This document shows, piece by piece, positions 45,834-58,049 of a stretch of 64,000 nucleotides of DNA (within the stretch, counting starts at the first letter, position 1; each line of letters opens with the position of its first letter). The stretch is from Neoconidiobolus thromboides FSU 785. Its lineage: Eukaryota; Entomophthoromycota; Entomophthoromycetes; Entomophthorales; Neoconidiobolaceae. Where the stretch lies: positions 1 to 64,000 of the forward strand of contig MU626376.1 in NCBI GenBank assembly GCA_025603075.1, in the 5' to 3' direction. The notes under the pieces were generated by a model. The model made no database searches, was not told where the DNA came from, and worked only from the letters and a program-made list of their open reading frames with translations. The position numbers and the translations under genes are program-made.

Positions 45834-45930
45834 TGAGGATCTATTTTTTGTTTAAGAATTTTACTAACAATTTTTCCACTCAAATAGCACTTAAAAAATG
45901 GAAAAGTAACGAGATAAAAAAACATCCCCA
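45834..45930 (+). repeat. MITE family A, copy 16
   Basis: Forward copy, TGAGGATCTATTTTTTGTTT to AAAAAAACATCCCCA; TA flanks. Confidence 0.87.
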
Positions 45931-46339
45931 TATTATGTATTCGAATGAATGATTGACCAAGGGAACTACTGGGCTCGCCAATGTTACAAACATGTTTTGC
46001 TAATTTGCAAAGACTGATGATAATTTTAGTAAATCAATCTGCTTTCTATGCCAGTCAGTCATATAGCTCTAAAATTACCTTAGAAATAGCTGAAAATACG
46101 ACGAATGCTATGAAAACTCGTACCTTTCTATCAGATGTTTCTATCTCATATATATCAATAAGCTTAGTATATATGGTAAGCTAATACAACACTTTTACTA
46201 CAATTTTATAGTTGAGCATATTTTACTCTTCAGTATTCAATTATGTTTCGGAGTTTTCACATATAATAAGACTTTTAAAAGTTAATTGTTTATATTTTTT
46301 ATAAGTCGACATTAAAATAGACTAAAGTTTGGAATAATA

Positions 46340-46452
46340 GAGTGTCTCTAAGAATTGTCCCAAAAATTTAAACACTAAACTCTAGACGTTAGTTTCTCAA
46401 TAACTAGCAATTGAAAAGCATTCATACTTTGGGATAATTTACAGAGATACTA
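46340..46452. mobile_element. Palindromic element, family C MITE candidate
   Basis: Left end GAGTGTCTCTAAGAATTGTC CCAAA and right end, read inward, TAGTATCTCTGTAAATTATC CCAAA: about 20 of 26 bases match as terminal inverted repeats. TA lies outside both ends. Non-coding, about 113 bp. Confidence 0.6.
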
Positions 46453-46813
46453 TACGGGGATATCCGAATTAGGTTCATTTTTTTATTTAATTTAAATATT
46501 TTATGTTTTAAAAATTTTGCTTAAAATTCTATGAAAATAAAATCTTTATTAAGTAGTAAAGGTACCCAAGATAGCTTCAAATTGTTTTATTATAATCTAT
46601 ATTGTAGATTAGCAAAATTTCTATTAAATTTAGTAGAAAATTCCCGGATTAGCAAGACTTTTGCTAATATAATATACATGTTAATATTAATCAAAGTTGT
46701 ATTATGTAAATAAATACGTGTTCTTATAAAACTTCATTGAGAGATATTTATTGTTGACTGCTTTATAGCCAACATTGCAGATTTACTATCAAATAAATAA
46801 ATTATTTTAATGT

Positions 46814-47276
46814 TGTGAAATCTGGTACTCAGGGTTTGGAGTCAAGAACAGCTATTACTGGGTTGACTACACTATAAGTCCAAAGGTCTTAGTTTATGTG
46901 ACTAAGATAGACTTGCATTATGAGAAATAGCACGTAATAGGTTACAAGCTATATAAGACAGATAGAATAGACAATATTAATGTAAATCTACGTAAAATAC
47001 TATTAAGGAAACTTAGTGGCTTTATTAAATGTTCGAGATATCAGGGAATAATTCAGTTAAGAAGCCTCGAACAGCTATACTCTGTAAACTCTTTTATATT
47101 CTGAAAAGTATAAATATCAAAATGAGAAGATAATACTCTTTGTAATGGAGCTAGAAATTCTCATAGTAAATCAAACTAAGAACGTGGAATTGATTTTCTC
47201 TAAACTCGGGAACACAACAACTTAAGTGCTTATTATGTTATAATCAATCATGGAGCTGAAAAAGCGATATTTCACA
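46814..47276 (+). mobile_element. 463-bp terminal-inverted-repeat element D, copy 1
   Basis: Begins TGTGAAATCTGGTACTCAGG and ends AAAGCGATATTTCACA; the outer 8 bases are perfect inverted repeats (TGTGAAAT). The first 320 bases match the reverse complement of 62292-62612 almost perfectly and the last 160 match 62111-62189 with deletions in the second copy. No coding capacity. Flanking 8-bp repeats are not convincing here, unlike in copy 2. Confidence 0.82.
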
Positions 47277-47627
47277 GCTAAGTTTATTATTGTAAACAGT
47301 TATTAAAATTAGTGTAAATGAACTACAATGTTTATATAATGTGCTTTTCTTTGCTATGTTAAAACTTTTAAAAATTCCATTTTGAATTTTAGTTACAAAA
47401 ACTTGCATCTTATTCTTATTTTAATAAAAATGAACTTAAATAGCTATATATTTGTATATTATACATCTATTAAATATTTAATAAAAATAGTATAAAACAT
47501 AATTGAAAAAAGTGATTATTTAAATAATAGAACAATAGGTCTTTTAAGCTAAATTTTTCATTTAATTTCAAGCTTTTTAAATTCAATTATACATTAAAAA
47601 CTTACAACTTTGAAAACTTAAAATTCT

Positions 47628-47663
47628 AATTAATTTCTAGGTAAATTCTGAAACTAATTCAGA
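47628..47663 (+). repeat. 36-bp dispersed repeat, copy 1
   Basis: AATTAATTTCTAGGTAAATT followed by CTGAAACTAATTCAGA; matches 63934-63969 at about 31 of 36 positions. Confidence 0.6.
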
Positions 47664-48032
47664 TACCTCTATATATTAGCTTTTAACCAGTACTTACATA
47701 AAGCTTTAGGTTTTGAATTAAGTATCAGTAACATAAAAAACAATGACTGTTTGAGTAGAAAATAGTGTAAAAAGCTAAACAATCAAACGAAAACAGCTTT
47801 TAGAACTAACTAATATAAATACTGATGATATCCTATCAAAAAATAATGTTTGATTTATGAGCTATGTCTTAATAGAAACAGAGAAAGGCTAATTATAATG
47901 TTTATTTTGAAAAATCAAAAAATTAAAAAATCCAAAATTAGGAATTTAGTTTCATCATTTTATCTGAGGTTATATTTAGCTTTATTATTTCTCCTTAGGA
48001 ATATAGCTCAAGCCACTAACTTTTCATTAATA

Positions 48033-48126
48033 TGGAGATATATTTTTTCATTTAGCAATTTTACTAGCAATCTTTTCGCTCAAATGGCGCTTAAAAATGA
48101 AAAAAGTAATGAAACCAAAAAATCCA
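48033..48126 (+). repeat. MITE family A, copy 17
   Basis: Forward copy, diverged, TGGAGATATATTTTTTCA to AACCAAAAAATCCA. Confidence 0.83.
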
Positions 48127-50827
48127 CATATAATATCGTAAATATTTATACAATGAAATCAAGCATTAATAAAAAGTATAGATAAATTTTGCTCAATAAA
48201 TATATACTATATATTAAATAAAACCAATAAGTGTCAATAGACGTTAACGTTTCGATTTAAAAAGCTAACATAATATTATTTTTAACAACTTGATTATGTA
48301 AGATTGTTTTTTATTAGCCTAATTCAATACTTTTTTAATTTTTTTTCTAAAAAGGAATTCTTTAGTCACAATAACACTTCGGCTACTTATTTAGCTTAAT
48401 ATTATTAAAAAGCAATTATAATAAATTCTTTTTGGCTATATTAATTTCATGCAAATGTCTAATTTTGGGTTCATCAGTTTAATAGATTTTAACATACAAA
48501 CTTAATATACAAAGTATCAACAATCTTAAACTTTATAATCATTGAGATCAAATTTCAATAACTTTACCATCTTGTCCTTTGTCTATAATAATATTAAATA
48601 TCATTGTGCTCTGGTAAATCAAAAACTTATGGTTGTATACGCTTATTCATGCCGTTTAAAAGCAAATTAAAATATTTAATTTAAATATGTGTTATAGTGA
48701 CTTAGTTTGCTAGATTATTCTAAGTTTATTGTAAATATTTGATACAAAATCTCGATGTCTGGAATTTAAATTTATTAATAGAAAATCAAACTTACAAATT
48801 ACTATTTTTTTTATTTCAGTACTAGCTTTTAATGCCCCATTATATTTAGTAACGCTTATATATTAATATTCAGAATGATAAAAATACATATTCAATTTCT
48901 ATTTGCTCAAAATGGGGTTGACTGATGATGTTTTAATTAGACAAAATGCTTTGAATAGCTATAGAATGTTTATTTTAACAAAAACATTAGACTAAGCATA
49001 TAAAGGTATAAGTAATGATTTTATATCTCTTTCATAACAACAGTTATTTAAAAAAGTAAGCAACTATATTGTATAAATTTATTAAATACTTTGCATCTTC
49101 TATAGATTTAAGCTACACACTATTTTTTAATACTTTTTACTTCAAACTAAATTGAGCACTATACAAATGATTATTTAAAGGGTATTTTTCTGGTTAAATT
49201 ATTTAAGAATATTATTGATTAAGCGAGTAGAAGATTTCTCTTACTACAAAGGGCAATCTGGATTTATTCAAGTATTACTAAAAAAATACTTATAAATAAA
49301 TTTTAAGCTGTGGGGTCCCGAGACAACCACTTCAGCTTAAAACCCTGATAGTTTACAATAGTTCATGTTGCTAACAAAGCAAACTGTTGTTTATTAGTAA
49401 ATTGCGGCTATTTGTCAGTAAGATACCAAGTAGGCTTTTAATACATATTTTAAAATACTTATTAAGCTAAAATTGCTTACCAAATAATCTTACTCCGATT
49501 TTTATAATAAAGCTAAACATTCTAAAATGTATTTGACTGGGATAAACTATTAGCCAAAAATTCAGAGACCATATAGCTTTTTTCAAATACTCAACACAAA
49601 CTTATTTTTAAAATAGTAGCCGCGTTTATTTATTTTGCTATTTTATTTAGAAACTATAACAATTTATAGAATTTTATTCATGAAATTCATCATTTATGTA
49701 ACTTGATGCTTTTAGATTAAATAAACAAACATAAAGTAAAATGAAAACTTATAATATAGGTATGATGAAGGTATTATTTAAATTATATTGAATCTATCAA
49801 ATTCCTCACTGTTTTGACAAATGTTAAGAAAAATTAAAAATCTATAATATCATATGATTAAAGAGGGATCTTAGGGAATTTGATTAGGCTAATTATTTAT
49901 TAACAAAAAAAAGAATAAACTATTATTTTTAATTAAAAAAACGTTACAGAAAATGTACTATTTTATCTATTCGGGGCGTCAGTTGCTGCAAATAATAATT
50001 GATTATGTAAAGTTAAAATTTATTTTTGTATCAAAGTATCTTTAGGCTAATAGTGATATAAAATGAAATGAATTTGGAACACATATTTGGTATTTTACGT
50101 TTAATAAAACTATTAAATAATGATTGTGAGTTGTATCATAACCTAATTAATGCTAATTAAATTTTAAGTTGGCTGAATACTAATATTTCTAAATTAATAA
50201 ATAGAGATGTTGCTACGGGGGCTTTTTTAACTTGAATCTAGTGTATTCGGTTGAGCTTTAATATAAAAACAATTATAATGTCTATTATTTATAGGACTCC
50301 AAGGTGTAAAAAAAGATTAATGTTTCATAGTAAAGGATATAAAGTTAATTTTCATGGGAGTATTTAGGCTCTAAATTAAATGAAAATGTAAGTATGTACG
50401 AATCCCCCGTACCCCTATAGAACAAAAATATTAGGATAATAATTAATATATATATATTAGTATTGGTTTTTTTAAAGCAAATTTCCATTATGGGAATTTA
50501 GACGAAATAAACTTATTGTACAAAAATGGGATTAGTAGTAACCAATTAAGGAAAACTCTCACTAATGACGCATTATTCTTTTGAATATGTGAGCTAAAAC
50601 GTCAAAGCGATAAATTAAGCATAGCTTAAATTGGAATCCATACCAAAATTGTCAGATTAGCCTAAAAGTTAATATTAGAAGTAATTACTCCCTATTTTCA
50701 CTATTAATCTCAGTTAGATTAAGAAATAAAGCATGTTTAAATCATAACTAATATCTAAATTATTTAAAAAATTATTCTTTTCACAATTTTATAATGGTGT
50801 TAATAGTGACTAGCTGTGAAAGAAAAG

Positions 50828-50835
50828 TATAAATA
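50828..50835 (+). promoter_or_regulatory. TATA box of homeobox gene B
   Basis: TATAAATA 82 bp upstream of the start at 50910. Confidence 0.5.
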
Positions 50836-50909
50836 CAACAAAAAATATACAATAGCAACTATTCAAAAAGATTAATAAATTATATTAAATTAAACCAAAA
50901 AATACAAAA

Positions 50910-51302
50910 ATGCAGCAAACACAGGAATCTCGTTTTAGATTAGCAAAAAGTCATATCAATATTTTAGAAACTTTATATAAAGAAAGCCCAAGGCCGTGCT
51001 TAAGAGTACGTAAAGAGTTGGCTTTAAGGATGGGAATAGAACAACGAAAAGTGCAAATTTGGTTCCAAAATCGTAGAGCTAAAGATGTTAGGGAGGCACA
51101 ATCAACTACAGCTAACTTGGCACATTTGAATGTTAAAAGCAAAGATTTATACGAAAGCTCTGATGTAAGTTCAATTAGCTCTGAGAGATCATCACCAGAG
51201 ACCAGTAGAATGAACATTCAAAACGACAACCCAAGTTCGAAAAAAGTATTATCTCATTATTGGGCGTCAACTATGAACAGCTGCAAAATTCTTCAATTTT
51301 AG
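50910..51302 (+). CDS. Small homeodomain protein B (130 aa)
   Basis: Single exon. The homeodomain starts almost at the N-terminus (about 4-63), helix 3 VQIWFQNRRAKD with W51, F52, N54 and R56; no TALE insertion. It is clearly related to homeodomain protein A (3600-4019) in helices 1 and 3 and in the layout LETLYKE / LEALYKK. A Ser-rich linker leads to the C-terminal motif SHYWASTMNSCKILQF, matching SEYWMTTMSCSKVIPY of protein A. Expected role: DNA-binding transcription factor in the nucleus. The motif could be a co-repressor or partner contact (inference). Surrounded by more than 5 kb of gene-poor DNA on one side and 3.5 kb on the other. Confidence 0.9.
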   Translation: MQQTQESRFRLAKSHINILETLYKESPRPCLRVRKELALRMGIEQRKVQIWFQNRRAKDVREAQSTTANLAHLNVKSKDLYESSDVSSISSERSSPETSRMNIQNDNPSSKKVLSHYWASTMNSCKILQF

Positions 51303-54300
51303 TTTTATTTCTCTAAATTTATTTAACCCTTTTTCGCTTCACTTTCATGTAATTCCATTTAATAAATTTCATTTTAAAAAGTTTGTTTTATTTAAACTAT
51401 GTTCAAATTAATTTATTTAATAGTATTGTTTTTAAATTCAATAGCAATTAATATGGTTTTTGTATGAATAATAGTGATGGCTTAATCATTTTGCCACATA
51501 TAATAGATGGATTAAATAATCTATCGTAAAGTACCTTTAAGAGGCCATTTTATGTTGATATCCTTCTATAAAACCTCCATAAAATCTATTGTATTTGACT
51601 TTAAGCTTTAGCATTAAACTTTGTTAAGATCCTGATCTTATATTTATTTAATGCTTGGTTATCTAATGGGAAAGCTTAAAAATGAGGGGTAGGGTATTAA
51701 TGAGTATTAGAGATCGTTTGATATGTCAATTAAGCTCAACAGAAACTGGGTTCATATTGGAGCGGTAAATTTTTAACTTTCACTTAACCAACACAGCTTT
51801 TACTTTGGTAATTTAGCCAGCTAATTCTGCCGCGTCTAATTATTTCTCTCTATTAGGTTTCTTACTAGCTATTTGTAAGATTCAATATTAAATTACCCGA
51901 TGGGTTAGCAATTTTATTAGGCTTATTAATTAAAATCATAAGGTTGATAGTTTTGTTCTCTGTTAATACATTTTATTTAATTCTTGATATGAACTCTTGA
52001 AATAGTGTGTTAAATACAAAAATATATTTATATTGCTCTGTGATGTTCAAAGATAAACTCTAGTTTGTATTGAAACGGTACTAAATTTTAAATATGGAGG
52101 ATCTAAGTATAACAATAATAAATTATAAGAACTCAGAATAAAATCGTAAATTTACAAATTTGAAAAGGTAGCAAAAAATAAAAAATATTAATAAAGTGGA
52201 TATTAATAAAAGTTATTCTTGTTGTTATATTAATTTGACTTTAATAAAGGCGGCTAGCTAAAATAAATTTGCCATTTTTTTCTATAATAAGATCCATATT
52301 TTAACTCCTTGGACACTTTGTACAAATAAAGGTTTTGTTAATATTCGTTTTGCTATAAATAGTCTATAAAATGGTTTACACTTAGCATAATTTGTGCTTT
52401 TTTATATCAAATTCTAAATTACCTAATATTCAAACTTAGGTTAAAAGTAGTGTTGTTATTAATTTGTAAATTTAGAATAAACGCAGATTTCTAAAAATGT
52501 AAATGTACATTGCATGTTAGTAATTTATTCGGTTGATAGATACTTTCTATTTTTATGATTTTATAATAATGATTTATAATTAATGATATCTCATGAGTAT
52601 GTCATGTAAATTTAAATCAATTGATATTTGTTTCTTGTATACAGTTATTAGATTCGAACGTTGTAAGCTTAAGAAGATTTATTTACTTAAAGCGATAAAT
52701 AAATACTGTATACCAGTTTGAAAGTATTCAATATGCTATTGAAGAATTATAATGCGTTTACTTATCTACATTTTAGCTCATTTAATATTATAACTAAATT
52801 TCTTTAAAGGTTAATTATAGTACAAGTTTTGTGTATAATTTATGTTTATATTTTTTCAAACTTCAAAAAATTAATATAGTACTCTGAAAATATTGTAACG
52901 CTCCTTTGAATATGTAAAACAGTAATTTATAAATGATAAGAATTGAATATTAGTAATAAGATTACACACTAATTTTGATTTTTAAAGTAGTAAACAATAG
53001 AGTATATTTTTAATGTTACTATCAAATAAAAGCTATCAATTTAAATTTATAGGAATATAAAAATTGGTAAAGAAAGAAGTATTACTCATCTTATTAACAC
53101 GTATAAAGTTGAAAGCCATATAAGGTGAATGTATTTTGTGTTTAAGAATTTTAATAACAACTTTCCTGTTCAAATAGCATCTAAAAGAGAAAAGTGATGA
53201 AGCCGAAAAAACCCATATGATTGTAATATAGAAGTAAATCAGTTATTTTCTTAAGAAACTTGAAGGAACAACTCTAAATGCTTTATTAACGGAGGAAAAA
53301 AAGATATTAGTCTGATTGATAACCAGATCAAGTAGAGATGGTAAAGTTAAGGAAAAAGAGAAATCAAACAATTCCCAAAAAATTCTAATCCAGTTTTACT
53401 AGGTTTAATTTCAATAGATCGTACTTAATGACTTGAACTTACATTTTGTATAAAGAAATCCGAAGATAGGATAGTGTGAGGAGGCATTGGATGATATAAT
53501 TTGATATTAATTGGAAGTATTATGGATATTTAATATATAAGGTGCATGTCAATAGGCATAAAAAAGGTTTGGTGTAAGGACAAGCATGATAGAAATGCCA
53601 GGCGCAGCTAATCGAGGTCAGTCAAGGATATGTATTATAACCAATTGTTTTTTCAATAATATTTTATAATTTACCCTTGCTTTCTCCAAGTGGTTTTCCT
53701 GGATCTAATTTTAACTATTAAATTCAAATACCATAATATCTAAAAGCATTTATAATGAATACAAATGTAATATACAATTCTTTTAGTAAAATAAACTATC
53801 TCAAAGTTGACATGCAGATTTTCTTACTTAAAATTCAGATAATGGTTGTTACATTTTGAGCTGTTTAAAAGGAAATATGCAATGTAAAATAGCTTTTGTA
53901 GTAGGATTAATATTTTTCAATAGGTAATTTTTAGAGGAAAAGGCAGTGGATTCAATTTAAAAAAAAAACAAGCTTACATGTTTGGAGAAAATTTATTAAA
54001 GTTAATCTTTTATAAGATCCAAGAGGAACAATATGTCTAGTTTAAAGCAATCAGTTTTCTTTTTTTTCCTGAAAAGCTATTGGGTAGTAAAACTATTTGG
54101 CACTAATAGTTCTCTTACTCCTTTATCAGGCTTTCTGGAAATACCAGCGGAAAGGAAGCCCTGACTAGGAAGCCCAGTTCTCCGCTTCTTGCCTTCTAAT
54201 TCTTGTGTTCATTCTTTACTAGCAAAGGATTTGAGGATTTCGACCTTTTTAAAGGTTTTTAAAAAGAGTACCAAATGCCCAATAAAAGTAAAATCCTAAT

Positions 54301-54829
54301 TATAAGAAAACAAAGGCAAAGTTCTTTAACCAAAATAGAGCTACAGGTTTAACTCTTACATGTTTGGCTTATAATTGCTATATCAACTATTGTATATTGC
54401 CATAGTATTTGATATTGGTACAAATTTTATATTTTTGTTTGCCACTTATTATTTTCTATAAACTTTTAAAAGCAGATTATTTAAATAATTTAAAAAACAT
54501 ATGTGATAAACTTACTTTTGTTTATAGTTCAAATTTCAAAGACTGTAGAAGAGGAGTAATTTGATGTTTCTGGTTCATGAAACAAATAAATTCAAATCTA
54601 ATCCATTCTTTCCAATTTAATCCCTTTAACTATGCTACTCCACAAGCTCCAACTAGCAACTATTTTTATTGTTAAAGATGATAACTGTGGCCACATGGTC
54701 ATTTAAAAAATATCCAAACTTTACATGAGAAGACAATCTCAATCCTTTTTATTTTTATTGTGTTGACTTTTTATTTTTTGTTAATTTATTACTCTGTAGA
54801 GTTAATGTGATAATTCTAAGATTATTTGT
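51303..54829. other. Gene-poor stretch after homeobox gene B
   Basis: Contains MITE copy 18. A GC-richer patch near 54110-54230 (with GGAAGCCCTGACTAGGAAGC) may be an eroded transposon; no protein motif is readable. Confidence 0.5.
53121..53215 (+). repeat. MITE family A, copy 18
   Basis: Forward copy, diverged, TAAGGTGAATGTATTTTGTG to GAAGCCGAAAAAACCCA. Confidence 0.83.
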
Positions 54830-56110
54830 TGGTGGACGCATCGGTAGTGGAAGACAAATTGTATTATTTAGGTGGTTATATTTGAATACCGAATATAGTT
54901 ATAGATGAAGAAAATAAATAGCTTTTAAATTAGATTTTAAAAAAGGGGTAAAGTTAATTAATAGTGCTATGGAATGGGAGGCGCACAAAATGATTCATTA
55001 AGGTTCCTCGAGCCGTATACCAATATGATATATATACCAAATGATACAGTCGTGCATTTTCATAGTAATACTTTAAATGAAATCCTAAACTTTGATTGAT
55101 ATTGAAAAGAAGGAATAGTATGGCGAATCTCTCATCAAAAGTTTATTCAGGAATATAACATATCTGGCTCAGAAATAAAAGATACATAATACACTTAACA
55201 CATTGGTATTTTATAAGGTAACGAGAATTTAAATAAATTCTATATTGCTAATGAAATACAGCTGTCATAACTTTTATCAACAAAATCGATATCATTTGAC
55301 ATTCAAACCAAAGCGAAAACAATTTGTCAATCAAAAAAAGGTCACATATAAAATAACTTCATAATAATAAATTGTATTTTTTGAAAAGTCAGGTAACTTA
55401 AGATTAGGATTCAACGATAAAGTATTGTATGAGTTAAATTTAACATAATGTAAAATAAAAAGATATGAAACTGGTTTTACAGAATGTCCTTATATATCAA
55501 TCCCAAAACGGAATCATTCTGCTTATTTTAATTCAGATGGCGATGATGCTGAAGCTGAAATTTATAAGTTTTCCTTTCAATCTTTTGATTTTGAACAAAC
55601 AAACCAGTAATATCAGGTAGTTGTGGACGTGTTACTATTTATAAAAATCATTCGATAAATTCATTTAGCTACAATAGTATTGGCCTTTATAAATTTATTA
55701 ATGTAACAAGCAATATTGAGGATATATTTTTGTGTTTAAGAATTTTACTAATTTTCTACTTAAATAGCTCTTAAAAAACGGAAAAAATAATGAAGTTAAA
55801 AAAAATACTCCCATTGCTATTGAAATAAGGATAAATCAAAGCTCAAATAAAACTCAAGTATTTATATATATCAAATACTTGGAAACAATTAGATGATATA
55901 TCCCTATTAAATGATCATAACAACAGAAATACAAAAGTAATAGAAAATCCCATGGAAATGATAAATAGCAATAACACTAATTTACTAATAAGGATATTGT
56001 AGGTCGAATAGATGGAGTAATTTTAATAACAGCTAGTATAGTATTATAATATATGAATTTAAATTTAAAAAAGAAAGGTTCCTAAACTTTATTATTGATC
56101 TCTGATTTAT
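54830..56110 (+). pseudogene. Kelch-like membrane protein relic 3, with MITE inside
   Basis: Decayed copy facing the other members of the array. Readable: VDASVVEDKLYYLGGY (about 54832-54880; compare VVEDELYYLGGM in the intact gene), a strand near 54905-54960, FHSNTLNEILNF near 55055-55090, FDIQTKAKTICQ near 55296-55335, NQTSNIRxxCGRVTIYKN near 55600-55645. MITE copy 19 splits it at 55717-55813. The C-terminal part continues with YLKQLDDISLLNDHNNRN-like sequence and a relic transmembrane segment (about 56000-56050). Multiple frameshifts and stops. Confidence 0.75.
55717..55813 (+). repeat. MITE family A, copy 19 (inside kelch relic 3)
   Basis: Forward copy, TGAGGATATATTTTTGTG to AAAAAAAATACTCCCA, inserted between propeller and membrane segment of the relic. 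Confidence 0.86.
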
Positions 56111-56191
56111 ATAAGTAAAGAAAGATAATATTACATTATTTCTAAAATAATTTTATTTTATATTAAATTCTATTGTTAAACATTAATTATT

Positions 56192-56290
56192 TGGATGTGT
56201 TTTTATATTTAAAATTTTTACTAACAATTTTTCCGCTCAAATAATGCTTAAAAGATAGAAAAAGTAATGAAGCCATAAAAAACAACTCCA
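56192..56290 (+). repeat. MITE family A, copy 20
   Basis: Forward copy, TGGATGTGTTTTTATATT to AAAAAACAACTCCA, in the spacer between relics 3 and 4. Confidence 0.84.
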
Positions 56291-56436
56291 AATATTTTTT
56301 AGTATTAAATATTACAAAAGTTTAATCTTCATGTTTAATATTAACTGAAAGCCTATTTGAAAGCTTAAAAATTGGTTTAAAACAGATGGAATAAATATTT
56401 TTAAAAAAATAGTAAATAAAAATTGCAGTGTTATTT

Positions 56437-57895
56437 GAATTATGTTGCTTTTTCTTTATTTACATCTGGGGCTTTTAAAACTTCAACACTTATTTCTATC
56501 GGTAGGATCTTAATGATATCACTGATCTCTCGCGAATAACTGAATGTTTCAGTATTATAATAGTTACTGTTAGTACCTTATATATTAATTAGTTTTATAT
56601 GAATTGGATCAATAAGAAAGCTTGGGGGCCTTTTCTTCTTAATTTATACTTGTATACTATAAATATAATGACCAACACTATTAGAATTACGCCTATTATT
56701 CTTCCTGTAACATCTTCTATTGATCAGTTACTGCTATTGTTATTTATAGTGCGAGTAGGGTTATCTTTTACTTTTATCTTTTTATCTTCATTTTTATTTA
56801 ATGAAGACATATTATCTAACTGCTCTCAGCTAGTTAAATTATAAATATAAACTCAATTTGAACCCTTCAAAAGGTGCCTAGGACGAAAGGTACTTATCAT
56901 GTTATCATACCCTTGATTATTAGTTAGGTAGTAATCCAGAGAGCTTATTGAATAATCCTTGTAGGTAGTCAAATATCAAATTTTTTAAAGAAAATCGTAC
57001 TATTTAATTGTCTAAAAGTTGATGCTTGAAACTAAAACTTGTAAACGTCACTGTGAGCACTACTCCTGGTATATATAATAATATAAGCTGAATGATTGTA
57101 TTTTATTGTATAAAGGATTCTGATTCCCGTGAAATTAATTTTATAGATTTGCACTTTACATGGTATTGAATTCAATTCATATAATAGCAGCTATACATTA
57201 TTAATTAGACCTAAAAAATTTCTTGATCTTTCATAAAAGTATAGCTTATTATCATTAATGGATTGCTGGTCAATAAAGTAAGCTGTGTTTGATTCATAAA
57301 TTGCCTTCATTTCTTTAGTTTCGATATTGAATGATATTAATTTTGATGGGAAAATTGATGAATCATATACAAGTAAAATGAAATTTATTTAAGTTATATT
57401 CGTCTTGCAAAATATTGAACATGCTAGTACTCTTTAAAGTCCTTTTTTCAGAAATTGGCATATTATACTTATAATAAAATCCATTAGTAGTGCATTTACC
57501 ATACCATTCTTTCCTTTCAATATCAAAACGACTGTATGCTAACACTGGACCCGAACTATATCGAGAAAAGTGTAATAATGTTTTATTTTCAACAGAAAAC
57601 AATTTGCTTCCTGAGTTATGAGACTCTAACGGGTTTGTTGTATTACATACTCCCCTTTCCGTAGTATTGATAACTAACTTTATTCCTTTGTTTAAATCTA
57701 ACTTAAACAATTCTTTATTGTGTTCTTATATACTTACATTCGGTATATCAATAAACTCTTGTGAATATTATAGTTCATTTTTACTATAATACAATTACCA
57801 TCCCGTGCTCTCGGTATTGTCATATTGGTTCCATAAAATAAAAGATCAGTAAAAAACAAAATTAAAAACATAGAAAAAGGTAAGATGCCAATTAG
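56437..57895 (-). pseudogene. Kelch-like membrane protein relic 4
   Basis: Full-length layout but broken. Near 57871 it starts MFLILFFTDLLFYGTNMTIP, then RDGNCIIVK and a frameshift in the first propeller strand. One 115-codon stretch (57710-57363) is still open: FKLDLNKGIKLVINTTE, HNSGSKLFSVENKTLLHFSR, VLAYSRFDIERKEWYGK and NILQDEYNLNKFHF all match the intact gene. Further pieces lead to a membrane segment near 56640-56700 and the tail NYYNTETFSYSREI (about 56560-56520) with a complete C-terminus. Its upstream DNA (CCAATTAGAATC, then CATTTCTAGCAATTGGG) also matches that of the intact gene, so whole gene units were duplicated. Confidence 0.85.
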
Positions 57896-58049
57896 AATCT
57901 AAAGAGCATTTCTAGCAATTGGGTACCTCAGGAGTTATTTCAGCCTATTTTATTACATTGATTTAAAGTCAACTTGAAAATTTATTAAAACTAATTTAAC
58001 AGAAATGCTAGAGATAAAAATGCCAACATCATTAAAATTATTAACTTGC

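Larger units (their letters stand above)
45080..46813. other. Gene-poor stretch with two small elements
   Basis: Contains MITE copy 16 and the palindromic element 46340-46452. Frames at 45347-45538, 45981-46184 and 46531-46713 show no domain. Confidence 0.55.
47277..50827. other. Gene desert before homeobox gene B
   Basis: Very AT-rich; holds MITE copy 17 and a short dispersed repeat (47628-47663). The 111-codon frame at 47850-48185 runs across the MITE and is not a gene. Confidence 0.6.

Noticed and set aside
47850-48185. 111-codon forward open frame
   Set aside because: It runs through MITE copy 17 (48033-48126) and has no domain; chance frame.
57363-57710. 115-codon frame as a separate small gene
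   Set aside because: It matches an internal part of the intact kelch-like protein and is flanked by frameshifted pieces of the same gene.
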